From: JAHJDO01 sp030671985 [NCBI: bacterium]
GTDB lineage: Bacteria; JAHJDO01
Direction of reading: 5' to 3'
Length of the DNA stretch: 15,051 bases
NCBI GenBank assembly: GCA_030671985.1
Contig: DAOVHI010000017.1
Coordinates: 1-15,051 of the forward strand
Below the pieces are notes generated by a model. That model was given only the letters and a program-made list of their open reading frames with translations. It was not told where the DNA came from and did not search any database. This document shows positions 7,265-13,569 of this stretch, one piece after another. How positions within the stretch are numbered: position 1 is the stretch's first letter; the number at the start of each line of letters is the position of its first letter. Position numbers and translations under genes: made by a program.

Positions 7265-7930
7265 CTAAACCAGAATGCTGCCCAAGTCTTTAGCCACTAA
7301 TACATCTTTGAGCGATAATGAATCCCTGACATTAAAATCTCCAGCCTGAATTCTTCTCAAATCCTTAAGACAAGCTCCGTAGCCAAGTTTTTCTCCAATT
7401 GTATCAGCAAGTGTGCGAATATATGTTCCCTTAGAACACGCAACGCGAATGGATATTTCAGGGAGATTGATGCCTAATAGTTCAATGCTATAAATGTGTA
7501 CTTTGCGCGGTTCAGGATCTACTTTTATTCCTCTTCTAGCCAGCTTGTACAGCCTCTCTCCTTTATAATGAACGGCTGAATACATAGGCGGTATCTGAGA
7601 TATGTCTCCGGTTAGATCTTTTAAAATATCAGATAATAATTTGGTGTCAATCTTCTCCACTTTAATTTTTTTTATTACTTTACCCTTAATGTCCTGAGTA
7701 TCGGTTGTAGTTCCAAGTAAAATTATTCCTTCATATGTTTTGTTCTGCCCTGTTAAAAAACTTGCCTTTTTAGTAGCCTTTCCAAGACAGATCAGCAAAA
7801 CGCCCGTTGCGTTAGGATCCAAAGTTCCGGCGTGACCGACCTTCTTTATTTTGAAATGACTTCTTATTTTCGCTACAACATCGTGCGATGTCCAGTCTTT
7901 TGGTTTATCTATGTTTAGAATCCCGTCCAT
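7265..7930 (-). CDS. truB: tRNA pseudouridine(55) synthase TruB, short form
   Basis: TruB makes pseudouridine 55 in the T-loop of tRNAs. The start MDGILNIDKPKDWTSHDVV and the motif GHAGTLDPNATGVLL (32-46, catalytic Asp38) are diagnostic. QIPPMYSAVHYKGERLYKLARRG and RVACSKGTYIRTLADTIGEKLG are the other conserved blocks. I start at ATG 7928-7930, because AGGAG lies six bases upstream and the protein then begins like the family; a further upstream in-frame start at 7966 adds 12 unrelated residues. At 221 residues it is much shorter than E. coli TruB (314) and ends soon after the catalytic domain, so the C-terminal PUA RNA-binding domain is absent. Short TruB proteins are known in some phyla. The start overlaps the end of the fumarate hydratase beta gene by 26 bases. 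Confidence 0.95.
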   Translation of the reverse strand: MDGILNIDKPKDWTSHDVVAKIRSHFKIKKVGHAGTLDPNATGVLLICLGKATKKASFLTGQNKTYEGIILLGTTTDTQDIKGKVIKKIKVEKIDTKLLSDILKDLTGDISQIPPMYSAVHYKGERLYKLARRGIKVDPEPRKVHIYSIELLGINLPEISIRVACSKGTYIRTLADTIGEKLGYGACLKDLRRIQAGDFNVRDSLSLKDVLVAKDLGSILV

Positions 7931-8450
7931 AAATACTCCTACCCTTCGTATCAACTGCCACAACAACAGGAAAATCTCTCACTTCCAGTTTATAAATTGC
8001 CTCACAGCCCAAGTCTTCGTATGCAACAACTTTTGCATTTTTTACTTTTGTTGAAAGAAGCGCTCCTGCTCCGCCTATTGCAGCAAAATACACAGACTTA
8101 CACTTGCGAAGAGCACTTATAACCTCCGCCGATCTCTGCCCCTTACCAACCACTCCTCCCAGTCCTGCATCAAGTAATGCTGGAGTATATTTATCCATTC
8201 TACTGCTTGTAGTTGGTCCGCACGAACCTATAATCTCTCCTTCTTTGGCAGGGGTAGGACCTGTGTAGTAAATTATCTGATCACGCAGATCAAAGGGTTT
8301 ACCCTTTTTCTTAATTACCTCTACCAGCCTTTTATGAGCCATATCCCTAGCTGTGTAAATAGTCCCGCTTAAAAGAACTTTATCGCCTGCCTTCAGATCG
8401 CGTCTAACCTCTTTCGTTAAAGGCGTATCCAGTCCTTTTTCTTTTTTCAT
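7905..8450 (-). CDS. Class I fumarate hydratase / L(+)-tartrate dehydratase family, beta subunit
   Basis: This is the smaller subunit, matching the C-terminal half of one-chain class I fumarases, which interconvert fumarate and malate. In 181 residues it shows GTIYTARDMAHKR (29-41), IGSCGPTTSSRMDKYTP (75-90), VGKGQRS (101-107), AIGGAGALLS and EDLGCEAIYKLEVRDFPVVVAVD near the end. All are family blocks that build the active site with the alpha subunit. Its start overlaps the alpha-subunit stop as ATGA, so the two are surely made together. The same fold serves L(+)-tartrate dehydratase (TtdB). Nothing in the window points to tartrate metabolism, so fumarase is the better guess, but sequence reading alone cannot decide. 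Confidence 0.93.
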   Translation of the reverse strand: MKKEKGLDTPLTKEVRRDLKAGDKVLLSGTIYTARDMAHKRLVEVIKKKGKPFDLRDQIIYYTGPTPAKEGEIIGSCGPTTSSRMDKYTPALLDAGLGGVVGKGQRSAEVISALRKCKSVYFAAIGGAGALLSTKVKNAKVVAYEDLGCEAIYKLEVRDFPVVVAVDTKGRSIYGRDSKHR

Positions 8451-9301
8451 AATGTTATACTCGCATGTCTCGATACATAACAGCCAATATTCACCGCAAC
8501 AGGTAATCCTGCAATATGGGTAGGATATGTTTCTATATTTACGCTTAAAGCGGTTATGCTGCCTCCAAAGCCTTGAGGCCCAATATCAAGCTTGTTTATT
8601 TCTATAAGTATTTTTTTCTCCAGTCCGGCTATTTTTGTATTTGGATTAGACTTGTTTAGTGACCTTATAAGAGCCCGCTTTGAAAGCATTGCTGCTTTTT
8701 CAATTGTTCCGCCAACGCCGACGCCAACTATGATCGGCGGACACGGATTAGCGCCTGCCTGCCTCACTGTATCTACAACAAATTTTTTCACTCCTTCTGC
8801 TCCATCAGTTGGCTTAAGCACTGTCAGCCTGCTCATGTTCTCACTTCCAAACCCCTTGGGAACAACAGTGATCTTGATTTTACTTCCGGATGCGATGCTT
8901 GTGTGTATAACCGCAGGCGTATTGTCTCCCGTATTCTTGCGTGTAAATATGGGATCATCTACAATGGACTTGCGCAGATATCCTCTTTTATATCCAAGCC
9001 GGACTCCTTTATTTATTGCATCAATAAGCCTGCCCCCTATTATATGAACGTTTTGGCCTATTTCCACAAAAACAACTGCCATGCCTGTATCCTGACAAAC
9101 AGGGATCTTCTTCAATTTAGCTATACGCAGATTACGCATTATCTGCTCAAGGCAATACTTTCCCAATTCAGATTTCTCCCTGATCTTCGCCTCTTTTATT
9201 CCACTAACAACATCTCTTGGAAGTTCATAATTGGTCTTGATACAAAGCTCAGCCACTGCATCTGTTATTGTTTTCGTCTTAACAGCTCTTACATCACTCA
9301 T
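8447..9301 (-). CDS. Class I fumarate hydratase / L(+)-tartrate dehydratase family, alpha subunit (Fe-S)
   Basis: The alpha subunit holds the oxygen-sensitive 4Fe-4S cluster that acts as Lewis acid in hydrating fumarate. Three cysteines at the expected places can bind the cluster: Cys69 in VCQDTGMAV, Cys187 in ANPCPPIIVGVGVGG and Cys274 in VNIGCYVSRHA. Other family blocks are NTGDNTPAVIH (123-133) and LDIGPQGFGGSITAL (238-252). From ATG 9299-9301 it has 284 residues, normal for a split subunit. The ATG overlaps the queD stop (TGATG), so translation is probably coupled. A GTG one codon earlier is also possible. The beta subunit follows with an ATGA overlap. Confidence 0.94.
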   Translation of the reverse strand: MSDVRAVKTKTITDAVAELCIKTNYELPRDVVSGIKEAKIREKSELGKYCLEQIMRNLRIAKLKKIPVCQDTGMAVVFVEIGQNVHIIGGRLIDAINKGVRLGYKRGYLRKSIVDDPIFTRKNTGDNTPAVIHTSIASGSKIKITVVPKGFGSENMSRLTVLKPTDGAEGVKKFVVDTVRQAGANPCPPIIVGVGVGGTIEKAAMLSKRALIRSLNKSNPNTKIAGLEKKILIEINKLDIGPQGFGGSITALSVNIETYPTHIAGLPVAVNIGCYVSRHASITL

Positions 9302-9672
9302 CACTCATCACTAGTATAGCTCGCGCAGCTATCTGCGCTTTCCCATACTCTTACCTCTTTCATTAAAAGCTCCTCCGGAATATTGGGAACCAGTTCTAAA
9401 AAGATATGCTCCGCAATTATTTCTGAGGATGGACTGTTTTCTCTCAGGAACTGCAAGTCATCAAGATTTTTATGATCCAGTTTACTTATGATTTCTTTTA
9501 ATATTGCCTTTAGTTTATCAAAGTCCATCAACATGCCGCTTTTGTCAAGACCCTTTCCGCAAACGAATACCTCAACCTTCCAGTTATGCCCATGAAGATT
9601 CTCGCATTTGCTTCGCGCAAATTTAAGACTATGTGCCGCAGCAAAGGAATCAGTTACCATCACCGTATACAT
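9301..9672 (-). CDS. queD: 6-carboxy-5,6,7,8-tetrahydropterin synthase QueD
   Basis: QueD turns dihydroneopterin triphosphate into 6-carboxytetrahydropterin, the first committed step to preQ0 and queuosine. The 123-residue protein has the zinc ligands His14 (FAAAHSLKF), His27 and His29 (CENLHGHNW), with the catalytic Cys23 in a CxxxHGH spacing as in E. coli QueD. MLMDF (47-51), LDHKNLD (65-71), PSSEIIAEHI (81-90) and VRVWESADSCASY (107-119, Glu111) complete the family pattern. A pterin synthase of another branch is possible, but the Cys spacing favours QueD. The other queuosine genes (queC, queE, queF) are not in the window. It lies 6 bases downstream of the amidase gene. Confidence 0.92.
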   Translation of the reverse strand: MYTVMVTDSFAAAHSLKFARSKCENLHGHNWKVEVFVCGKGLDKSGMLMDFDKLKAILKEIISKLDHKNLDDLQFLRENSPSSEIIAEHIFLELVPNIPEELLMKEVRVWESADSCASYTSDE

Positions 9673-9678
9673 TCTATT

Positions 9679-10713
9679 TCATTCTCCCTTCTGTTTTTCT
9701 ACTTCATTCTTATATTCCAGAATACCCTGAGCGATCACCTGCGCCACTTTCTTTCTGTATGAAGATTTTTTCAGCAGTTTAGCATCATAATAATTGGAAA
9801 TAAAACCCACTTCAACAAGAACAGCCGGCATATACGCATTTCTGAGTACGTAAAACATCGCATCCTTTATGCCCCTGTCCCTGGCGCGCATATGTCTGAT
9901 GAGACTTTCGTGGATACTTTCTGCAAGCTTCCTGCTCTCTTTTTTAAGAGAAACGCCCTTATCTCGTGTTTTTCGGGGATAATATGTTTCTATGCCGCTC
10001 ATTCTTTTGTCCCATGCTGCGTTCGCATGAATGCTCACAAAAATATCAGCTTTATACTTTTTAGCAAGTCCTACTCTATGCTTTAAGGAAATGAACTTGT
10101 CCCTCTCTCTGGTTAAAATCACTCTCGTATCAGTACCCTTGAGATATTTTTTTACCCGTTTTGCAATATCCAGATTAATATCTTTTTCCTTGATCTTAGA
10201 CGAAAATATCACTCCTTTTCTATATTTTCTTACTGCTCCCGGGTCAAATCCTCCGTGACCCGGATCTATAACAATTACCTTAATTTTTCGTTTATTGCTC
10301 ACTTTTATGAAGTCAAGAACAAGGCGGTCAGGATTCTTAAGATAAAATATATTATATGAAGTATTTCTGGCACTAAGCTTAAAAACAGTGTCTATTGAAT
10401 GATAAGCGGGTTTTAATTTTACCTTCTTAACAATGCGATCATTAACTGTAACGCGCGGATATATAGGGAAGAACAGGAAATGTTTTATTTTGCCGAACTT
10501 GTTTACAGGGGTTATATTATGAAGCCTGATATGAATCTTTTTCGAACTTATTTTTTCAATTGTATATGTTATGGCATCTTTTGCATCAAGAACGATTCGC
10601 GTCTTATTAGGATAAGAATGATACCTGATATTCTTGAGCACGTTCGGCGCGCAATAAGCGCTGCAACTTGCGCTCAGTATTAATGCTGCAAATATAAAAA
10701 CTCGTTTTATCAT
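9679..10713 (-). CDS. Secreted N-acetylmuramoyl-L-alanine amidase with AMIN domain
   Basis: The enzyme cuts the amide bond between N-acetylmuramic acid and the peptide stem of peptidoglycan, typically during cell separation. A signal peptide covers about residues 1-22 (MIKRVFIFAALILSASCSAYC). Residues about 25-135 form an AMIN-like beta domain (NIRYHSYPNKTRIVLDAKD and DRLVLDFI), known to direct such enzymes to the division site. The catalytic Amidase_3 domain (about 145-335) has all zinc-site residues: His153 in IDPGHGGFDPGA, Glu177 in KEKDINLDIAKR, His229 in VSIHANA, and the catalytic Glu301 in VLVEVGFISN. This resembles E. coli AmiB/AmiC. No LysM or SPOR domain is seen. AAGG lies about 8 bases before the ATG. 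It is probably the first gene of the long minus-strand operon. Confidence 0.93.
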   Translation of the reverse strand: MIKRVFIFAALILSASCSAYCAPNVLKNIRYHSYPNKTRIVLDAKDAITYTIEKISSKKIHIRLHNITPVNKFGKIKHFLFFPIYPRVTVNDRIVKKVKLKPAYHSIDTVFKLSARNTSYNIFYLKNPDRLVLDFIKVSNKRKIKVIVIDPGHGGFDPGAVRKYRKGVIFSSKIKEKDINLDIAKRVKKYLKGTDTRVILTRERDKFISLKHRVGLAKKYKADIFVSIHANAAWDKRMSGIETYYPRKTRDKGVSLKKESRKLAESIHESLIRHMRARDRGIKDAMFYVLRNAYMPAVLVEVGFISNYYDAKLLKKSSYRKKVAQVIAQGILEYKNEVEKQKGE

Positions 10714-10741
10714 ACTTTGTGCCTTATTTTAGAACTTGTTC

Positions 10742-10770
10742 ATTATATATAAAAAAACCACACCATACAA
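10742..10770 (-). promoter_or_regulatory. Predicted promoter of the amidase-to-rplT operon
   Basis: On the minus strand TTGTAT (10770-10765) and a perfect TATAAT (10747-10742) are separated by 17 bases. Transcription would begin near 10735, about 20 bases before the amidase ATG at 10713. The -35 half matches the consensus poorly and lies inside the 3' arm of the ssrA terminator, so the two signals share DNA. Confidence 0.5.
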
Positions 10771-10786
10771 CTTTAGTATGATGTGG
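10751..10786 (-). terminator. Intrinsic terminator of ssrA
   Basis: On the minus strand CCACATCATAC and GTATGGTGTGG can pair over 11 bases (one G:T pair) around a 7-base loop, followed directly by seven T. It begins 12 bases after the tmRNA 3' end and is the clearest terminator in the window. Confidence 0.9.
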
Positions 10787-10797
10787 CTCTTTTCCAG

Positions 10798-11152
10798 TGG
10801 AGATGGCGGGAGTCGAACCCGCGTCCAAAAGTACAGTTACAGCAGCGTCTACATGTTTATTCCGCTCTTTAAAGTTCATTTCTTGTAACCTCCAGCGAAC
10901 AGGATGTTACAGAAACTAGTTTGATAAAGTCTCAACAGATTATCTCAAACAAAATAATCTGCCCAGCCTGTTAATCGGCGCCTATTCTCACTCTACAGGC
11001 AAGAATAAGATAGACGTAACTGCTATTTAAGCAGCTAAAGCCAACTGTTCGTCGGCAATTAAGTTGTTTTGCCAGGTTTTTTTCGAGGCCACCCAGCACC
11101 CTCGACATGCAACTTCCGCACCTTCTACTCCTGTCGAAGCCGTATCACCCCC
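10798..11152 (-). ncRNA. ssrA: Transfer-messenger RNA (tmRNA)
   Basis: tmRNA, charged with alanine and bound to SmpB, rescues stalled ribosomes and adds a degradation tag. The 5' end GGGGGTGATACGGCTTCGACA and the 3' end with T-arm GCGGGTTCGACTCCCGC are typical of one-piece tmRNA, and the length, 355 bases, is normal. The ends pair into a 7-base acceptor stem (GGGGGTG with CATCTCC) whose third pair is G:U, the alanine identity signal, followed by discriminator A. CCA is not encoded (CTG follows), so it must be added after processing. The tag frame lies at 11056-11027. After it, segments such as CAGATTAT...ATAATCTG can form the later hairpins and pseudoknots. smpB lies directly upstream and a terminator directly downstream. 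Ends are my reading from base pairing and could shift by 1-3 bases. Confidence 0.96.
11027..11056 (-). CDS. tmRNA-encoded proteolysis tag ADEQLALAA
   Basis: Within ssrA the frame GCC GAC GAA CAG TTG GCT TTA GCT GCT TAA encodes ADEQLALAA and a stop; with the alanine carried by tmRNA the added tag would be AADEQLALAA. The ALAA end is the usual signal for ClpXP/ClpAP-type proteases. I place the resume codon at GCC because it is an alanine codon and U and A sit at -5 and -4, as in E. coli before its GCA resume codon. The start could be off by a codon; the end is certain. Confidence 0.85.
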   Translation of the reverse strand, partial: ADEQLALAA

Positions 11153-11174
11153 AAATTTTCAATGATCTATTGTT

Positions 11175-11203
11175 ATTATATTCCTTTTCGATGCTGTTTT
11201 AAA
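11175..11203 (-). promoter_or_regulatory. Possible ssrA promoter inside the end of smpB
   Basis: A perfect TATAAT (11180-11175) overlaps the smpB stop codon on the minus strand, with only a poor -35 (TTTAAA, 11203-11198) 17 bases upstream. It would start RNA near 11168, leaving about 16 bases to be removed from the tmRNA 5' end. ssrA may equally be transcribed from the smpB promoter. Confidence 0.35.
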
Positions 11204-11640
11204 GCCTTTTCTGTTTCCCTGTTCATAACCTTCTTCTTTATCGCATCGCGTTTATCATATAGTTTCTTGCCTTTTGCAAGAGCGATCTCTATCTTTGCCC
11301 TGCCCCCTTTAAAATAAATCCTTAGAGGCACTAAAGTAAGTCCCTTCTGAGAAGTCTGCCCAATAAGACGCTTGATTTCCCGCTTATGAAGCAAAAGCTT
11401 GCGAATCCTGAGAGGATCATGATTAAAGCTGCCCGCCTGCTCATAGGGATTTATGTGCATACCGTGTATGAAAAGCTCTGCATTCTCAATCTTTGCGAAT
11501 GCCTCTTTTATGTTTACCCCTCCCGCGCGTATTGATTTTACTTCACTGCCGTTAAGAGCGATCCCTGCCTCAAAAGTTTCCAATACAAGATACTCATGCC
11601 TTGCACGTTTATTAACCGCTATGATCTTTCCTTTTTCCAT
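11176..11640 (-). CDS. smpB: SsrA-binding protein SmpB
   Basis: SmpB binds the tRNA-like part of tmRNA and places it in the empty A site of stalled ribosomes. The 154-residue protein has the family pattern: NKRARHEYLVLETFEAGIAL (10-29), GSEVKSIRAG (32-41), FIHGMHINPYEQAG (57-70), DPLRIRKLLLHKREI (75-89), LVPLRIYFKGGRAKIEIALAKGKKLYDKRD in the core of the barrel, and a basic C-terminal tail (about 132-154) that reaches into the mRNA channel. ssrA begins 23 bases downstream on the same strand, so both partners of trans-translation lie together. No Shine-Dalgarno precedes the ATG. An extended -10 element ends seven bases before it, so the mRNA may be leaderless. Confidence 0.97.
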   Translation of the reverse strand: MEKGKIIAVNKRARHEYLVLETFEAGIALNGSEVKSIRAGGVNIKEAFAKIENAELFIHGMHINPYEQAGSFNHDPLRIRKLLLHKREIKRLIGQTSQKGLTLVPLRIYFKGGRAKIEIALAKGKKLYDKRDAIKKKVMNRETEKALKQHRKGI

Positions 11641-11647
11641 AGCAAAA

Positions 11648-11656
11648 ATTGTATCA
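11648..11656 (-). promoter_or_regulatory. Possible extended -10 promoter giving leaderless smpB mRNA
   Basis: On the minus strand the stretch TGATACAAT fits the extended -10 form (TG, one base, then TACAAT, one mismatch to TATAAT). Its last base is 7 bases from the smpB ATG, so RNA would begin at or within a base or two of the start codon. No convincing -35 is seen. TTGACA at 11696-11691 is too far away for this -10. Confidence 0.4.
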
Positions 11657-11658
11657 CT

Positions 11659-11687
11659 TTGACTGGAAAAATTCCATATGCTATATT
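11659..11687 (+). promoter_or_regulatory. Predicted sigma-70-type promoter of the small exported protein
   Basis: TTGACT (11659-11664) and TATATT (11682-11687), each one mismatch from consensus, are separated by exactly 17 bases. RNA would start near 11694, about 20 bases before the ATG at 11713 and just upstream of AGGAGG. This is the best promoter match in the window. It overlaps the divergent smpB control region. Confidence 0.65.
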
Positions 11688-11702
11688 AAATGTCAAAAGA
11701 AG

Positions 11703-11708
11703 AGGAGG
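11703..11708 (+). promoter_or_regulatory. Strong Shine-Dalgarno fixing the start of the small exported protein
   Basis: AGGAGG, a full match to the anti-Shine-Dalgarno consensus, lies four bases before the ATG at 11713. It rules against the longer frame that opens at 11596, which would begin upstream of the predicted promoter and inside smpB. Confidence 0.75.
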
Positions 11709-11712
11709 AAAT

Positions 11713-11976
11713 ATGAAGAAACTGGCTGTTATTAGTATAAGTGTAATTACTTTTTTGGTGTTGGTCAGCGGATCTATACTGTTCGCGCAAAGGACGAAAC
11801 AACGACCTTTTAGGGAGACCATATTGCGCTATACCATACCTTCCGAGTATGGCAGGCTTGTTGCTGCCAGCCCAAGCTTTGAGCGGCTGTGTTTTGAAGC
11901 AGAAAACGGAGATATCTATATTGTTCTCAGGTCATACACCGCTATCAGCAACGTGCATATAATAAAAAGAAAATAG
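11713..11976 (+). CDS. Small exported protein of unknown function (87 residues)
   Basis: I do not recognise the family. From the ATG at 11713 the protein begins with MKK and a hydrophobic stretch (about 4-24) ending in LFA-Q at 25/26, which looks like a signal peptide with cleavage after Ala25; an uncleaved anchor is the alternative. The remaining about 62 residues are basic near the new N-terminus (QRTKQRPFRE) and then appear beta-rich: RLVAASPS, then RLCFEAENGDIYIVLRS, ending in IKRK. One cysteine is left. A near-consensus promoter (11659-11687) and a strong ribosome-binding site precede it, which argues for a real and perhaps well-expressed gene. It is the only + strand gene between 4857 and the right end, divergent from smpB and convergent with murJ, whose stop lies 9 bases away, with no terminator seen between them. 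Confidence 0.7.
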   Translation: MKKLAVISISVITFLVLVSGSILFAQRTKQRPFRETILRYTIPSEYGRLVAASPSFERLCFEAENGDIYIVLRSYTAISNVHIIKRK

Positions 11977-11985
11977 CTTCAATCG

Positions 11986-13569
11986 CTAAACAGGTTTTTG
12001 TCTGATTTTTCCTATTAGCGTGAACAGATGTCTTAATTCTTTTAGTTTTAAGAAATAGGATACGATAAGAAAACTGATAATTCCGGCAAAGGCGGGAACA
12101 AAAAGCTGAATAAGACGCATCGTAAGCAGGTTCCCTTCAATACATATAACCCATCTCAATGTAAGCCAGCAGGTTATAGCCGTTACTGCTGAAGCCGGCA
12201 ACAAACGATACAGCGTATCCCTTATGCCTGCCCAATCTATTCGACCTATTTTTTTATCAAAGAGAATAAAGAGCGCCGCCATACTACATGCGGCAGAAAT
12301 TGAAGTTGCTAAAGCTAGTCCGCCCAGCTTCAACGGCCACATCAACGCCAAATTAAGCATAATGTTTATAGCCATACTTAAACATGCGATCTTTAGAGGT
12401 GTTTTTGTGTCCTTCACTGCATAGAAGGCGCGCCTCATAATCTGGTTAGTTGAATACGCGACAAGTCCAAAGCTATAGCATAACAATCCAAAACTTGTTG
12501 CCTTTATAGAATCTAATTGAAAATTCCCCCATCCAAATAACAGCTGGATAATCTGAAACCGCAAAATCATGAATAGTACACTTAGTGGAATTGTGACGAA
12601 AATAATCATTCTTATTGAAAAGCTGAGCGTTTGCCTTAGTTTATTAATATTGTTTTCAGAAGCAAAACCTGCCATATAAGGCAGAATGACGGTACCCAGA
12701 CCTATACCAAACACCGCGAGAGGAAGCTGTATCAAACGGTTGGCAAAGTACAAGGCTGATACGGCACCCTCTCCTACTATATTAGAGAACGATGCCAGCA
12801 GTGTATCAACAAGAATGTTTATATGATATACACCTGAGCCAATTATTATCGGGATCAAGAGTTTCCCTATTGTCTTTGCTGCGGGGTGATTAAATCTGGG
12901 TTTTAAGTCTTTAAAAAATCTCCCGCCCTTTTTTATCAAAACAGGCAGCTGTATCGCAAGCTGTCCAATACCTCCTATTACAACCGCAATCGCTAATCCT
13001 ATTACAGGTTCTTGCATTCTGTGACAGAACCATATAAGAGCTGTGATCATGCATATATTTAAAATGCTTGGCGCAAGAGCGGGAATAAAGAAGATCTTAA
13101 AACAATTCAACATGCTCATCACGAGAATAGCCGTGCCCATAAATAAAATATATGGAAACATTATCCTCAGGAGCTTCGCTGCAAGCTCGATCTTTCCCGG
13201 CGTATAGGCAAATCCCGGAGCAGCTATCTTCATTATAAACGGAGCAAATATAATTCCAATACCAACAAAAACTACCAATATGCATATCAGGGACAACCCA
13301 ATGGAGGCAGCCATATTCCATGCTTCTTTTTCTTCATGCTTCTGGAGATAGTCGCTCATAACAGGTATAAACGCCCCGTTAACAGCATTCTCTCCAATGA
13401 GGTGCCTGAGCGTGTTTGGAATTCGAAAAGCAACAAAAAAGACATCGGCAAACATTGACGTGCCAAAAAGGGAGGCCAATAGAATATCCCTGATATAGCC
13501 GAAAATCCTACTGATAATTGTTGCAATTCCAACCTTGCCCGCAGATTTCGTGAGAGAAGTTAACTCCAT
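11986..13569 (-). CDS. murJ: Lipid II flippase MurJ
   Basis: MurJ moves lipid-linked peptidoglycan precursor across the inner membrane. The 527-residue protein is very hydrophobic, with about 14 membrane helices expected. The conserved N-terminal part reads ISRIFGYIRD...FGTSMFADVFFVAFRIPNTLRHLIGENAVNGAFIPV shortened here to its key points: Arg21, Arg27, Asp42, Arg55 and Glu60 align with the E. coli residues Arg18, Arg24, Asp39, Arg52 and Glu57. Arg278 (FANRLIQLP) matches E. coli Arg270. These essential residues favour true MurJ over an O-unit flippase of the same superfamily. The E. coli EGA motif reads ENA here. Its ATG lies inside the end of the cytidylyltransferase gene (10-base overlap), so it belongs to a glycan operon and not to a division cluster. 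Confidence 0.93.
   Translation of the reverse strand: MELTSLTKSAGKVGIATIISRIFGYIRDILLASLFGTSMFADVFFVAFRIPNTLRHLIGENAVNGAFIPVMSDYLQKHEEKEAWNMAASIGLSLICILVVFVGIGIIFAPFIMKIAAPGFAYTPGKIELAAKLLRIMFPYILFMGTAILVMSMLNCFKIFFIPALAPSILNICMITALIWFCHRMQEPVIGLAIAVVIGGIGQLAIQLPVLIKKGGRFFKDLKPRFNHPAAKTIGKLLIPIIIGSGVYHINILVDTLLASFSNIVGEGAVSALYFANRLIQLPLAVFGIGLGTVILPYMAGFASENNINKLRQTLSFSIRMIIFVTIPLSVLFMILRFQIIQLLFGWGNFQLDSIKATSFGLLCYSFGLVAYSTNQIMRRAFYAVKDTKTPLKIACLSMAINIMLNLALMWPLKLGGLALATSISAACSMAALFILFDKKIGRIDWAGIRDTLYRLLPASAVTAITCWLTLRWVICIEGNLLTMRLIQLFVPAFAGIISFLIVSYFLKLKELRHLFTLIGKIRQKPV

Noticed and set aside
8592-9319. Two long + strand frames (151 and 138 codons) opposite the fumarase alpha gene.
   Set aside because: The minus strand carries a complete enzyme with its three cluster cysteines; the + frames look like low-complexity shadows.
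9679-10713. Lipoprotein signal (SASC) in the amidase N-terminus.
   Set aside because: The residues before the Cys do not fit the usual L-[AS]-[GA]-C lipobox well; an ordinary signal peptide is more likely.
11596-11712. Upstream extension of the small exported protein to 11596.
   Set aside because: It would overlap smpB on the other strand, start before the predicted promoter and bury the signal peptide inside the protein.
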